64,000 nt of DNA from Xanthomonas sontii (GCF_040529055.1 NZ_CP132342.1:1548001-1612000); one strand, 5' to 3'. Counted from the stretch's first letter, positions 18,887-29,726 are shown. Numbers and translations: made by a program. Notes: generated by a model from the letters alone, not told the origin.

Positions 18887-19408
18887 ATGCAGCTCGTCGA
18901 TTGCACCGAACCGCGCCACGCGATGGCGATCCTGGAGATCTTCAACGACGCCATCGCCCATTCCACCGCGCTGTACGACTACCGGCCGCGCCCGCCGGAG
19001 AGCATGGCGGCGTGGTTTGCGACCAAGCGCGCCGGCAACTTCCCGGTGCTGGGCCTGGAGGACGCCGACGGCACCCTGCTCGGTTTCGCCAGCTACGGCA
19101 CCTTCCGCGCCTGGCCGGCGTTCAAGTACAGCGTCGAGCACTCGGTCTACGTGCACCGCGACCATCGCGGCCGTGGCGCGGGGCGGCGCTTGTTGCAGGC
19201 GCTGATCGAGACTGCGGAGGCGCGCGGCGTGCACGTGCTGGTCGGCGGCATCGACGCCAGCAATGCCGGCAGCATCGCCCTGCACGAGCAACTGGGCTTC
19301 GTGCATGCGGGCACCGTGCGCGAGGCCGGCTTCAAGTTCGGGCGCTGGCTGGACCTGGCGTTCTACCAGCGCATCCTCGCCGGCCCGGCGCAGCCGCACG
19401 ACGATTAG
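18887..19408 (+). CDS. GNAT N-acetyltransferase (phosphinothricin/methionine derivative type)
   Basis: A 173-residue GNAT-fold enzyme. It starts with an N-terminal segment typical of the PAT/YncA group (IFNDAIAHSTALYDYRPR) and has the acetyl-CoA pyrophosphate loop HRGRGAGRRLLQALIE, then IDASNAGSIALHEQLGF. Members acetylate methionine sulfone or sulfoximine, phosphinothricin and related amino acid analogues. The substrate is not determined by sequence. It stands alone, divergent from ribA. Confidence 0.85.
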   Translation: MQLVDCTEPRHAMAILEIFNDAIAHSTALYDYRPRPPESMAAWFATKRAGNFPVLGLEDADGTLLGFASYGTFRAWPAFKYSVEHSVYVHRDHRGRGAGRRLLQALIETAEARGVHVLVGGIDASNAGSIALHEQLGFVHAGTVREAGFKFGRWLDLAFYQRILAGPAQPHDD

Positions 19409-19444
19409 CGCGGGCTTTGTCAGGGGCGAGCGCCTCAGTCGCTC

Positions 19445-20359
19445 TTAGTGCGGATGGCGCTCAGTGGCGTAGGGATTGGGCTCGGCCGGGTCCGGGCGCA
19501 GGGTGTAGCGCTTGTAGGTCCACTGATACTGCGCCGGGTCGCGCCGCGCCACCCGCTCCACGCCCGCATTGAGCGCGGTGGCCGCGCGCAGCGGGTCGGC
19601 ATCGGCGATGTCCGGCGGCGCCGGCTGCACGTGCAGGGCGAACTCCAGGTCGTTGCCGACGCGCTCGCACCAGGCGAACAGCACGGTCGCGCCGGTGCGC
19701 TCGGCCAGGCGGTTGACCAGGGTCATGGTCAGCGCCGGCATGCCGAAGAACGGTGCGAACACGCCATCGCCGGCCTTGGGCTGCTGGTCGGGCAGGATGC
19801 CGACCGCGCCGCCGTCCTTGAGCGTCTTGAACAACTGCCGCACCGCCGGACCCTCGGCGCGTACCTGGCGCACCCGCTCGCCGCTGCGCACCAACTGCAG
19901 GAAGGCGTCGCCCACGGCCGACTCCGGCGCGCGGTAGACGATGGCGATGTCGCCGCGCGAGGCCAGCCACTGGTTGAGCAACTCCCAGTTGCCGAAATGC
20001 GGTGCGGCCACGATCACTCCGCGGCCGGCGGCCAGCGCCGCGTCGTACAGCTCCTGCCCGTGGCGCAGGCGCAGCCGCGCCAGGTTCTGTTCCGGCGGCC
20101 GGGTCCACAGCGCCAGGGTCTCGAACGCTTGCCGCGCGGTCGAGCGCAGCACGTCGCGCTGCAGGGCCACGCGCTCGCTGGGCAGCAGCTCCGGATAGGC
20201 CAGCTCCAGGTTGCGCCGGACCACCCGGCTCTCGCGCGCATCCAGGCGCAGCCACAGCCCGGCCAGGCCGTCGGCCAGGCGGCGCAGCCACGGCCACGGC
20301 AGGCGTGCCACGGCGGCGGCGCAGCGGTACAGCAGGGAAGCGAGCGTGGCGGGTTTCAT
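19445..20359 (-). CDS. LpxL/HtrB-type lipid A acyltransferase
   Basis: A 304-residue lysophospholipid acyltransferase-fold protein with an N-terminal membrane anchor, the catalytic HFGNWE motif (H-x4-E) near residue 120, and the family segment GILPDQQPKAGDGVFAPFFG. It transfers a secondary acyl chain onto lipid A at the inner-membrane surface. LpxL and LpxM cannot be told apart with confidence here. A single gene, convergent with the acetyltransferase and divergent from dtd. Confidence 0.87.
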   Translation of the reverse strand: MKPATLASLLYRCAAAVARLPWPWLRRLADGLAGLWLRLDARESRVVRRNLELAYPELLPSERVALQRDVLRSTARQAFETLALWTRPPEQNLARLRLRHGQELYDAALAAGRGVIVAAPHFGNWELLNQWLASRGDIAIVYRAPESAVGDAFLQLVRSGERVRQVRAEGPAVRQLFKTLKDGGAVGILPDQQPKAGDGVFAPFFGMPALTMTLVNRLAERTGATVLFAWCERVGNDLEFALHVQPAPPDIADADPLRAATALNAGVERVARRDPAQYQWTYKRYTLRPDPAEPNPYATERHPH

Positions 20360-20507
20360 CGGCCCAGTTTATCCGCTTGGCGCATCTAGCCCGCCCGACC
20401 GGCATCGCGGGTCGCGTCGGCCGCGTGCGCTGTCGCTTTCTCAATCTCGCCCATTCGGCGATGATGCCGCACGATCGCAACCGTTCGTCGCGGTGCGGCC
20501 AGTAACG

Positions 20508-20530
20508 AATCCCCAATCCCCAATTCCCAC
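20508..20530. repeat. C-rich ATCCCCA repeat abutting dtd start
   Basis: Three back-to-back copies of an AATCCCC/AATTCCC motif end 3 bases before the dtd ATG. The motif matches the type seen as an inverted repeat before fmt (6665-6690). It occupies the place where a Shine-Dalgarno sequence would be. Confidence 0.6.
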
Positions 20531-20533
20531 CCT

Positions 20534-20974
20534 ATGCTCTCGTTGATCCAACGCGTCACCCAGGCCTCGGTCAGCGTCGATGGCGAGGTCGTGGGCCAGA
20601 TCGGGCCCGGCCTGCTGGCGTTGGTGGCGGTGGAGCCGGGCGACGACGAGGCCAAGTTGCAACGCATGGCCGAGCGCCTGCTCGGCTACCGGGTGTTCTC
20701 CGACGACAGCGGGCGCATGAACCGCTCGTTGCGCGACACCGGCGGCGGCCTGCTGCTGGTCAGTCAGTTCACCCTGGCCGCCGACACGCGCTCGGGGATG
20801 CGGCCCAGTTTCACCACCGCGGCGCCGCCGGCCGAGGCTGAACGCGGCTTCAACCGATTGGTGGAGGTGTGCCGCGCGCAGCACCCGCCAGGGGTGGAAA
20901 CCGGCCGCTTCGGTGCCCATATGGTCGTCAGCCTGGTCAACGACGGCCCGGTCACTTTCCTGCTCCGGCCGTAG
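20534..20974 (+). CDS. dtd: D-aminoacyl-tRNA deacylase
   Basis: A 146-residue DTD enzyme that hydrolyses D-amino acids mischarged on tRNA. Both family signatures are present: [13 protein letters not shown] (SQFTL) and NDGPVTFLL near the C terminus, the latter holding the cross-subunit Gly-cisPro. Length and start ([18 protein letters not shown]) are standard. It lies 114 bp before rpoD on the same strand, with a possible separate promoter in between. Confidence 0.95.
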   Translation: MLSLIQRVTQASVSVDGEVVGQIGPGLLALVAVEPGDDEAKLQRMAERLLGYRVFSDDSGRMNRSLRDTGGGLLLVSQFTLAADTRSGMRPSFTTAAPPAEAERGFNRLVEVCRAQHPPGVETGRFGAHMVVSLVNDGPVTFLLRP

Positions 20975-21038
20975 ACGCCGGCGCGTTCCTGGCGGAGCCG
21001 TTCAGGCTCCTCGTCCGGCAAGCGGCGGTCCGGGCTGT

Positions 21039-21044
21039 TATAAT
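21039..21044 (+). promoter_or_regulatory. Candidate -10 box upstream of rpoD
   Basis: A perfect TATAAT lies 45 bp before the rpoD ATG, which is striking in such GC-rich DNA. No convincing -35 element is seen at 17 bp spacing. It could be the housekeeping promoter of rpoD. Confidence 0.45.
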
Positions 21045-21088
21045 GCTAGGTTCACTCATTCACCTACCTGCCGGTGGCGCGAGCACTC

Positions 21089-22951
<1,863 letters not shown>

Positions 22952-22978
22952 TCGCGCGCGGTTCGCGGTCACGACAGA

Positions 22979-23002
22979 GCCCCGCCATGTGCGGGGCTTT
23001 TT
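22979..23002 (+). terminator. Rho-independent terminator after rpoD
   Basis: A perfect 7-bp GC stem (GCCCCGC / GCGGGGC) with a 5-base loop is followed directly by TTTTT, 27 bp after the rpoD stop. It is the clearest intrinsic terminator in the window. Confidence 0.93.
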
Positions 23003-23217
23003 CGTTGTTTCGCGCGATTCGGTCGTGGCGGGGAAGGCGTGGTCGTCGTCGCCGGTAAGTGCCAGATCAGCAGATGTCCGAATACCGACGTCACTGGGCC
23101 TGCCATGATGCCACGCCGGCTCAGGTTGCCTGGTGGTCGGCTTGGTTCGATTCCCCTGAGCGCGATGCGCTGCGTCGACGTACAGGCGCAGGCGGTCTGC
23201 GCGGCCAGCCCTCGTCC

Positions 23218-26034
23218 TCAACGCGCTGCGGCGAGTTTCCGCTTCACCTCGAGCAGCGTGCTGCCCTGGGGGCCGTAGATGCGCGACCCCAGCGCCACGG
23301 CGCGTCGCCAGTAGGCCTGCGCCTGGTCTGGGCGGCCGTTGCGCTGTTCGATGTCGCCCAGGCCATCCAGCGCCCCAAAGGCGTTCATCGTGCGCATGTA
23401 CGACGCCTTGTCCGGGTCGCCCAAGTCGTCGACCAGCGCCTGAAACACGCGCTTGGCATCGTCGTCGCGGTTCAACTGCACGTACAGCAGGCCCAGCGAG
23501 TACCGGGTTGCCGACAGATAGCTGTGCTGCCGGCCCAGATGGGCGACGATCTCCTGGTTGGCCAGCAGCAGTTGCTGCTCGGCCTCGTGCGGATGCTCGC
23601 TGACCACCAGACCGAACGCGTAGCTGAGGCGGATGCCTGGCATCGGCAGGCGCTGCCGCGTTCCCTCGGCGACGACGTCGCGGAACAATGCCAGCGCTTC
23701 GTCGTTGTAGTCCTTTCGCTTTTCCGGCGCGAACTGACCGAAGTAGATCAGTTCGGCGGCCAGATTGTTCTTGGACTTGAGGGTGAGTTCATGGTGCGGG
23801 CCGTTCGCCCGCAGATGGATGCGCAGGGCTTCGCGCGCCTGGCCGATGGCGCCGGCCACATCGCCGGTGCCGGTGCGTGCGTAGGAGGAAAACCGCAACG
23901 CCTCGGCCATGTCGGGATGATCGTCGCCGACGCTGGCGTGGAAAATGGCGCGCGCTTGGTCGGTGTAGGCGAGCGCCTGCTTGAGGTCCGACTGGTAGAT
24001 GAGCGACTCGGCGTAGGTCACCAGTGCCCGCGCGGTCTGCGGATGGTCTTCGCCGTACATGCGGCGCCGGCTGGCCAGCAATGCGGTGGCCAGCGCGTGA
24101 GCTTCGCTCGCTCGGTCCTGCAGACCGAGCGTGCGCACCAGGTAGCGCCGAGCGTCGTCGGCGACGGCCGGATCCAGCGGCTGGCTCATGCCGATCGCCT
24201 GTCGCAGGTCCTGCTCCGCAGCCGCCAACCGGCATTCCTGGGTGCGCCAATAGCCGCGCAGCGTGAGCAGTTCGGCGTGCGTCAGCGTGGTGTCGGCGCC
24301 GCCAGCCGGCAGTTGCGCCAGCGCCCGTTCGAGCAGCGCATTGGCCTGGTCCCGGTCGGCCTGGCCCCAGCGTGCGCGGGCACGCTCGGCGAGCAACGAG
24401 GCGCGCAGCCGCCGCCGCTCTGCGTCCTGCTCGGCAGTCGCGTCCACCTGCTGCAGGCCGCGCAATGCGGTGCGCTCGGCGCGCGGATAGTCGGCCTGCT
24501 GGTTCTGCAGACTCGACAGGATCGCCGCGATGCGCGCGTCGTCCGGCCGCAAGGCGATGGCTTCGGCGGCCAGGCTCGCCGCATGCGCGTCGTTGCCGAT
24601 GACGTTGTAGCTGCGCGCCAGCGCGGCCAGGCCCAGGGCCCGGCTGGTGGCGGTGTGCGGAAACGCCGGATCGCGCAGGCGCCGTTCGGTGTCGGCGAGC
24701 AGGCGTTGCGGGGTCAGCGGCGTATCGCCCAATCCGGAGAGCGCGGTGCTGCCAAGGGTGCGCTCGAACAGGCGATCCAGTGCGGCGACCGAGCGGACCT
24801 CCTGCCGTGCCCGCTGCAATTGCAGCGTCGCGACGGCACCGCCGATCAGCAGCGCCGCAGCGGCGATGCCGCCCAGGGTCGCGGCCAGCGCGTTCCTGCG
24901 CAGGAACAGTCGGATGCGGTGCGCGCGGCTGGCGGGTGCGGCGGTCACCGGGCGATGCGCCAGCCAGCGTTGCAGGTCCGCTTGCAGCGCTTCGACGCTG
25001 GCGTAGCGTTGCTCTGGCAGGATCGCCACGCAGCGCAGTGCGATCCGATCCATGTCGTTCCCGATCGCCGCAGCGAGCGCACGTGGATGGCGCAGCCCGC
25101 GCGCCTGCGCGACCGCTGCGTCCGCACTGGCGGCCAGCGCACTGGGGTTGCGCGGCGCCGCGGGCGTCGGCAGGGAAGGAGTGCCGAGTGCGTGCAACGG
25201 TGCCGGGCCGGCGCCGCACAGCAGGCGGTACAGCACGACGCCCAACGCATAGATATCCAACGTGCGCGCCGGACGCGCTTCGCGCAAGGCTTCCGGTGCG
25301 GTGTAACCGTGACTGATGGCGATCGGCCTGCGCTCGGTCTGCAGGGTCCGTGCCAGCCCGAAATCCAACAGGCGTGGGCGGCCTTCGGCATCGACCAACA
25401 GGTTCGACGGTTTGATGTCCTGATGCAGAACGCCGAGGCGATGCGCATAGGCGACCGCCTCGCACGCCTGCAGCAACAGTTGCACCCGCGCGCGCGGCGA
25501 CAGCCGTCGCGCGTCGCACCACTGGTCGATCGGTTGTCCGTCGACTTTCTGCATGGCGAACCAAGGATGGCCGTCGGCATCCACTCCGCCGTCGAGCAAG
25601 GTAGCGATACCGGGATGGTCCAGCCGCGCCAGCGTGTTGCGTTCGGTGCGGAAGGCCTCGACCAATGCTGGCGATGCGACGGCCATGCGCAGGCATTTCA
25701 ACGCCACGGTATGTTCGTACTGGCCGTCGCTGCGTTTGGCCTCGTAGACGGTGCCCATGCCGCCTTCGCCGAGCACCCGTTCGATCTTCCACGGGCCGAG
25801 TTGGCGGTGCAGGCGTCGATCGGGCTCGGCGTCGGCCGCGTCGCCGGCGAGCGCCGATGGTGCCGGCCGGTCGAGCGGCGAACTGCGCGCATCGGCCTCC
25901 AGCAATGCGTCGAGCAAAGGAAATAGATCCGGCTGTTCGGTCCGCAGACGGGCCAGTGCCTCGGTGCGCTGCGATGCCGGCAACGCGACGAGGCTGTCGA
26001 ACAGGGCGAGCGACCGGGCCTGCAGATCATGCAT
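23218..26034 (-). CDS. TPR-containing serine/threonine protein kinase
   Basis: A 938-residue membrane kinase. The cytoplasmic Hanks-type kinase domain spans about residues 80-350: glycine loop LGEGGMGTVYEA, ATP-binding Lys113 in VALKCL, catalytic loop HQDIKPSN with Asp206 (HRD changed to HQD), and DFG at 224-226. One transmembrane helix lies near residues 381-402, followed by about 530 residues of helical repeats of TPR type (e.g. ARSYNVIGNDAHAASLAAEA). The PknS/PknT kinases paired with ECF sigma factors share this layout. Its ATG overlaps the end of the sigma gene by 8 nt, so sigma and kinase form one operon. By eye, TTG leucine codons are more frequent than in flanking housekeeping genes. 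Confidence 0.9.
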   Translation of the reverse strand: MHDLQARSLALFDSLVALPASQRTEALARLRTEQPDLFPLLDALLEADARSSPLDRPAPSALAGDAADAEPDRRLHRQLGPWKIERVLGEGGMGTVYEAKRSDGQYEHTVALKCLRMAVASPALVEAFRTERNTLARLDHPGIATLLDGGVDADGHPWFAMQKVDGQPIDQWCDARRLSPRARVQLLLQACEAVAYAHRLGVLHQDIKPSNLLVDAEGRPRLLDFGLARTLQTERRPIAISHGYTAPEALREARPARTLDIYALGVVLYRLLCGAGPAPLHALGTPSLPTPAAPRNPSALAASADAAVAQARGLRHPRALAAAIGNDMDRIALRCVAILPEQRYASVEALQADLQRWLAHRPVTAAPASRAHRIRLFLRRNALAATLGGIAAAALLIGGAVATLQLQRARQEVRSVAALDRLFERTLGSTALSGLGDTPLTPQRLLADTERRLRDPAFPHTATSRALGLAALARSYNVIGNDAHAASLAAEAIALRPDDARIAAILSSLQNQQADYPRAERTALRGLQQVDATAEQDAERRRLRASLLAERARARWGQADRDQANALLERALAQLPAGGADTTLTHAELLTLRGYWRTQECRLAAAEQDLRQAIGMSQPLDPAVADDARRYLVRTLGLQDRASEAHALATALLASRRRMYGEDHPQTARALVTYAESLIYQSDLKQALAYTDQARAIFHASVGDDHPDMAEALRFSSYARTGTGDVAGAIGQAREALRIHLRANGPHHELTLKSKNNLAAELIYFGQFAPEKRKDYNDEALALFRDVVAEGTRQRLPMPGIRLSYAFGLVVSEHPHEAEQQLLLANQEIVAHLGRQHSYLSATRYSLGLLYVQLNRDDDAKRVFQALVDDLGDPDKASYMRTMNAFGALDGLGDIEQRNGRPDQAQAYWRRAVALGSRIYGPQGSTLLEVKRKLAAAR

Positions 26035-26635
26035 GGCGGGACAGCTCCGTTGTCGCCTGGACGTTCAAGTGGTGGGACAGGTAGGCGCGCGCCTTGCGCC
26101 AGTCGCGCCGTACCGTTCGCTCGTTGATCTGCAACAGGTCGGCGATCTCGGCTTCGTTGAGCCCGCCGAAGTAACGCAGTTCCACCACCTTGACCAGCCG
26201 CGGATCGAGCGCGGCCAGTGCTTCCAGGGCCTGATTCAGCGCGAGCATGTAGTCCGGCGCATGCGCCGTCTCGGCGGCGTCGTGTTGCGCGTCCAGCGGT
26301 ACCAGGACCAGGCCCTGCCCACGTTTGTCGGTCAACATGCGCCGCGCCTCGTCCACCAGGACGAAGCGCATGGCGCGGGCCAGCAATGCCAGCAGGTGCG
26401 ACCGAGTCGCTGCGGCCACCTCGGCGTTGACCAAGCGTAGCCAGGTTTCGCTGATCAGCGAAGTCGGCGACATGGCGAGGTCGCGTTGCCGCCGCGCCTG
26501 CGATCGGGCGATGCGGTGCAGGTCTTGGTAGAGCAGGGCATAGATCCGGTCCCAGGCGTGGGCCTGGCCGGCCTGGGCACTTTCCAGCAACTGCGTGATC
26601 GCGTCGTCGTGGGGGGGTAGGTGAGATGTGGGCAT
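26027..26635 (-). CDS. ECF sigma factor, TIGR02999/ECF43-like, kinase-partnered
   Basis: A 202-residue ECF sigma factor with regions 2 (about 20-95) and 4 (about 135-195; LVKVVELRYFGGLNEAEIADL, then INERTVRRDWRKARAYL). Region 2.2, normally rich in acidic residues (DAEDLVQE), reads SPTSLISETW here, with Thr58 in place of the usual negative charge. In Vibrio EcfP, loss of this charge makes the sigma dependent on phosphorylation of a threonine at this place by a partner kinase. The downstream kinase overlaps by 8 nt. In Xanthomonas citri the comparable pair EcfK/PknS drives type VI secretion; no such genes lie in this window, so the targets here are unknown. Confidence 0.85.
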   Translation of the reverse strand: MPTSHLPPHDDAITQLLESAQAGQAHAWDRIYALLYQDLHRIARSQARRQRDLAMSPTSLISETWLRLVNAEVAAATRSHLLALLARAMRFVLVDEARRMLTDKRGQGLVLVPLDAQHDAAETAHAPDYMLALNQALEALAALDPRLVKVVELRYFGGLNEAEIADLLQINERTVRRDWRKARAYLSHHLNVQATTELSRHA

Positions 26636-26905
26636 GGATCCCCCTAGACGGCATCACGCTTCGTGAATGTGTTCATAAGATGCGCTGTCCTCATTCTGAC
26701 ATCAAGCACGAATTCCTTGTAAGCAACCCCGCCACCCACTGTGCGGGGCGTAGACATGGGTGTCGGAGAGTCGGACGACGGGAGAGGCGGTCTTGGACGT
26801 AACGCGGCGAAATCGGTGGGTGCGGCTTGGTCGATGCGCTTGCAGCGGCGGTCGCTCGCGCCAGACGAGTGCGCCCGCTCGCGGCCGCAAGCGGGTGCCG
26901 GGTCC
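26636..26905. promoter_or_regulatory. Divergent control region between sigma/kinase and GTPase operons
   Basis: A 270-bp gene-free stretch separating the divergently transcribed ECF sigma gene and the IS5-domain gene. It contains an AT-richer patch at about 26660-26725, unusual for this chromosome, and is the likely site of both promoters. I could not assign specific -35/-10 boxes. The plus-strand frame is open back to 26741, so a longer first gene cannot be fully excluded. Confidence 0.4.
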
Positions 26906-27355
26906 ATGAGCGGGGCAGCGCAGACAGCGACTTCCGGCGTGTCGGATCTGCCCGTGCAGTGGGCATGCACGCGTCGTCTGACCGAGGACGATTGGGAGCG
27001 GATCGCGGCCGTGCTGCCTGGGCGGCGTCGCGCCCGTGCCCGTCATGCCGGTGATACGCGGCGCTTCATCGAGTCCGTGTTGTGGGTCGCGGACACGGGT
27101 TTGCATTGGAACCGCATGCCGCCGGATGCGTTCGGACGGTGGCACGGCGCATACGTACGCTTCGTGCGTTGGGCGCAGGAGGGTGTGTGGCGGCAGGTCG
27201 AGGATGCGCTGCAGGAGCAGGCGCTGCGCGGCGCGCTCGCCGCCTTGGTCGCTGCCTACCTGGACCGGCGGCAGCGTCGCGATCTGTTGCTGCGTCTGGA
27301 AGGTGCGGCAGCGCGAGCGCCAGCCGAGCGTTCTGCATGCAGCGGCCCGGCCTGA
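26906..27355 (+). CDS. Free-standing IS5-type transposase N-terminal (DUF4096) domain protein
   Basis: A 149-residue protein. Residues about 20-95 (RRLTEDDWERIAAVLPG, RRFIESVLWVADTGLHWNRM, FGRWHGAYVRFVRWAQEGVW) match the DUF4096 helix-turn-helix that starts many IS5/IS4-family transposases. The DDE catalytic half is missing; the protein instead ends in an Ala/Leu/Arg-rich helix unlike a transposase. No terminal inverted repeats flank it. Its frame is intact and it leads a co-directional operon, so I read it as a domesticated DNA-binding protein rather than simple debris. The ATG at 26906 is my choice because the conserved domain starts shortly after; codons upstream to 26741 look non-coding. 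Confidence 0.6.
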   Translation: MSGAAQTATSGVSDLPVQWACTRRLTEDDWERIAAVLPGRRRARARHAGDTRRFIESVLWVADTGLHWNRMPPDAFGRWHGAYVRFVRWAQEGVWRQVEDALQEQALRGALAALVAAYLDRRQRRDLLLRLEGAAARAPAERSACSGPA

Positions 27356-27425
27356 GCGCTGCGCCAGGTTTGCCTTGCTTCGTTCGCGCTGTCGACAGCC
27401 GGCATCGCCTTACCGAGAGACGTAC

Positions 27426-28031
27426 ATGACGCCCGCCCCAACCGACTCCGATGCTCCCGGCCAGAGCATCCCTGCTTCACCGGCCGAACGCACGGATCCT
27501 TCTCCGTCGGCGCCGGGCGATCCGCGCATGGAACAATTGCGCGAACTGATGTTCGGCAGTGTGGTACGAGACTTCGACGCGCGGCTGGAGCAACTGCGCC
27601 AGCATCTGCAGCAGGAACTGACCGCACTCGCGCAGCGCGGCGAACGGCAGCTGCTGGAACTGGAAACGCGCTTGCTCGCGCAGAACGAGCGCATGCAGGC
27701 GCAACTGCACCAAGAGGTCGACAACCGCGCCAATGCGATCGACGACATGCAGTTGCGCTGGCAACAGGCAGCGCGGGCCAGGCGCGCGGAGATCACCGCG
27801 GCGTTGCAGCGGCACGAGCGCGATGCAGACGCCGCCGAGGCGAGGCACCGTGCTGGGCTGGCCGATCTGCGCCAGATCCAGCACGAGGCGATCGCCGGAG
27901 TGCGCGAGGCGCTTGCCGAGACGCGCACGGTCCTGGACGCGCAGAAGCTGGCCAGGCACGATCTGGCCGATCTGCTCGCCGAGGTCGCGCTGCGTCTGCG
28001 CGATCCGGGAGCGGCGCTCGGCGAACGCTGA
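27426..28031 (+). CDS. Coiled-coil protein of the GTPase operon
   Basis: A 201-residue protein with a Pro/Ser-rich first 35 residues and then almost continuous charged coiled coil (for example RQHLQQELTALAQRGERQLL and NERMQAQLHQEVDNRANAID) up to about residue 195. It has no membrane segment or signal peptide, so it is presumably cytoplasmic. It is not assigned to a named family. The start at 27426 is preceded by a purine-rich GAGAGA; an alternative is the internal ATG of MEQLRELMFGSVV. It ends 9 bp before the OmpA-like gene, suggesting a physical or regulatory partnership with that membrane protein and the GTPase. Confidence 0.72.
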   Translation: MTPAPTDSDAPGQSIPASPAERTDPSPSAPGDPRMEQLRELMFGSVVRDFDARLEQLRQHLQQELTALAQRGERQLLELETRLLAQNERMQAQLHQEVDNRANAIDDMQLRWQQAARARRAEITAALQRHERDADAAEARHRAGLADLRQIQHEAIAGVREALAETRTVLDAQKLARHDLADLLAEVALRLRDPGAALGER

Positions 28032-28040
28032 GCGTGGAAA

Positions 28041-29726
28041 ATGCACGGCGACTATCAGCGCCTTCGCGAACTGTTGCTGCAACCGGAATGGGAGCGGCTG
28101 CGACGCCTGGACGCGCGGCTGGCGCAATTCGCCGATCTGCTGGCCGAGGAAGTGGAGCGCGACGCCGCCGTGCCGGCCGCGCCATCGCGGCTGCGCGAGG
28201 CGCTGTCGGCGCTGAGCGGCGAAGCGCTCGAAGCGGCGGTGCGGCATCGGCCACACACGGTAGTGGAAGCGCTGTATCCACTGATCGGCGCAACGATCCG
28301 CCGCGCGCTGAGCGAAGCCATGCGCCAGATCGGCGAGGACCTGGACCGGGCGTTGGGCGGCCCGCTCAGTCCGCGCTCGCTGTGGTGGCGTTGGCTGGCC
28401 TGGCGCGGCGGCGTGCCGTATGCGCAGATCGCGCTGCGGCACAGTGCGCGCTACCGTGTCGAGCACTTGTTCCTGATCCAGCGCAACAACGGTCTGTTGC
28501 TCGGCTACCTTGGTGCGGAAGGAGCGCAAGCGCTGGACGCCGACGCGGTGGCTGGCATGTTCAGTGCGATCCACCGGTTCGTGCGCGATGCGGTCGCGGG
28601 CGAGGCCGATGGACTCGGCTCGGCCACGGTCGGCGACTATCGCCTGGCGGTCAGCGAGTCTCCCTGCTGCTGGCTGGTGGCTTTCGTGCGTGGGCTCCCA
28701 CCGAGCGGATTCGCGCAACGCCTGGATGCGATCTGCGAAGCGCTGCATCGGCGCCATGGCGCGTCGCTCGCCGATACGGCGCAGGGCGGGCAGGCGGGGG
28801 CCGGGTATCTGCAGCAGGTGTCGCTGGATGCCCTCAATCCCGGTGTGCCGACCTGGCAGTCGCCGCGCGCGCGGCGTCACCGCCGCTATGCCTATGCGGC
28901 GGTGGCTTTGGTGGCAATGGTCGTGGCGGTACACGCCGGCCTGACCGCCCGCTGGTCGGCGCAGGCGCGGCAGGTGCATCGCGAACTGTCGCGCTGGCCG
29001 GGACTGTCGCTCTCCGACTGGGATGCGTCGCGGCGCGGGCGGTTGCGGATTGCCGGGTTGCTGGATCCGCTTGCGGACGATCCTGCGGCCTGGCTGGCGC
29101 GCGCTCACCCGCAGGTCGCGGCGACATGGCGTTTGCAGCCGTTCATGTCGTTGCAGCCATTGCCGTTGCGCCGCCGCGTGGCGCAGAGCCTGAATCTGCC
29201 GCTGGCGATCGTGCAGGCGCCCGATGCCGATGGCACGCTGCGGCTGGTCGGCGAGGTCGGATTCGCCCAGTGGCAATGGCTGCGGACGCAACCGTCTCCG
29301 TTGCCCGGACTGCGGCTGCAGACCACGCAGCTGACCTATCCGGGGCATGCGCGCATCGCCGCGCTCGTCGCGCAGATCCAGGCCATCCAGATCGTCTTCG
29401 AGCCGGGAACGGCGCAGCCGCGCGACGATATGTCGGCGGCGTTGACATCGATGATCGAGCGCGTGCAGGCACTGCAGGATGCGGGCGCGGCGCACGCCAT
29501 CGGCTTCCGCTTGGTCGCACGCGGCTTCACCGACGACCCGGGCAGCTATGCGCAGAACCGCGACCTGCGCCGACGCCGCGCCGAATGGCTGACCACGCAA
29601 CTGATGCGCGAACTGCGTCCACCGAACACGATCGTTCTGGACGAAGACGCGCTCGCCACGCTGCCTCACCGCAGCGACAGCCGCGCCACCTCCCTCATCG
29701 TCACTCTCTTTGCGGTATCGCCATGA
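28041..29726 (+). CDS. Inner-membrane protein with C-terminal OmpA-like domain
   Basis: A 561-residue protein with no signal peptide. Residues 1-280 are soluble and predicted cytoplasmic, with no family that I recognise. One transmembrane helix follows at about 284-304 (YAAVALVAMVVAVHAGL). The remainder would be periplasmic and ends in an OmpA/MotB-type domain (about 445-560): IQIVFEPGTAQ, then ARGFTDDPGSYAQNRDLRRR, which keeps the Asp and Arg used to bind diaminopimelate of peptidoglycan. This layout resembles MotB-like anchors. Its stop overlaps the GTPase start (ATGA), so the two are translationally coupled. It probably links a cytoplasmic GTPase complex to the cell wall. Confidence 0.75.
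   Translation: MHGDYQRLRELLLQPEWERLRRLDARLAQFADLLAEEVERDAAVPAAPSRLREALSALSGEALEAAVRHRPHTVVEALYPLIGATIRRALSEAMRQIGEDLDRALGGPLSPRSLWWRWLAWRGGVPYAQIALRHSARYRVEHLFLIQRNNGLLLGYLGAEGAQALDADAVAGMFSAIHRFVRDAVAGEADGLGSATVGDYRLAVSESPCCWLVAFVRGLPPSGFAQRLDAICEALHRRHGASLADTAQGGQAGAGYLQQVSLDALNPGVPTWQSPRARRHRRYAYAAVALVAMVVAVHAGLTARWSAQARQVHRELSRWPGLSLSDWDASRRGRLRIAGLLDPLADDPAAWLARAHPQVAATWRLQPFMSLQPLPLRRRVAQSLNLPLAIVQAPDADGTLRLVGEVGFAQWQWLRTQPSPLPGLRLQTTQLTYPGHARIAALVAQIQAIQIVFEPGTAQPRDDMSAALTSMIERVQALQDAGAAHAIGFRLVARGFTDDPGSYAQNRDLRRRRAEWLTTQLMRELRPPNTIVLDEDALATLPHRSDSRATSLIVTLFAVSP

Noticed and set aside
23218..26635. Type VI secretion regulator with its secretion genes
   Set aside because: The kinase/sigma pair resembles PknS/EcfK, but no type VI structural gene occurs in the window.
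26741..27355. Intact insertion sequence at the head of the GTPase operon
   Set aside because: Only the N-terminal DNA-binding part of a transposase is present; no DDE residues, inverted repeats or target duplication are visible.
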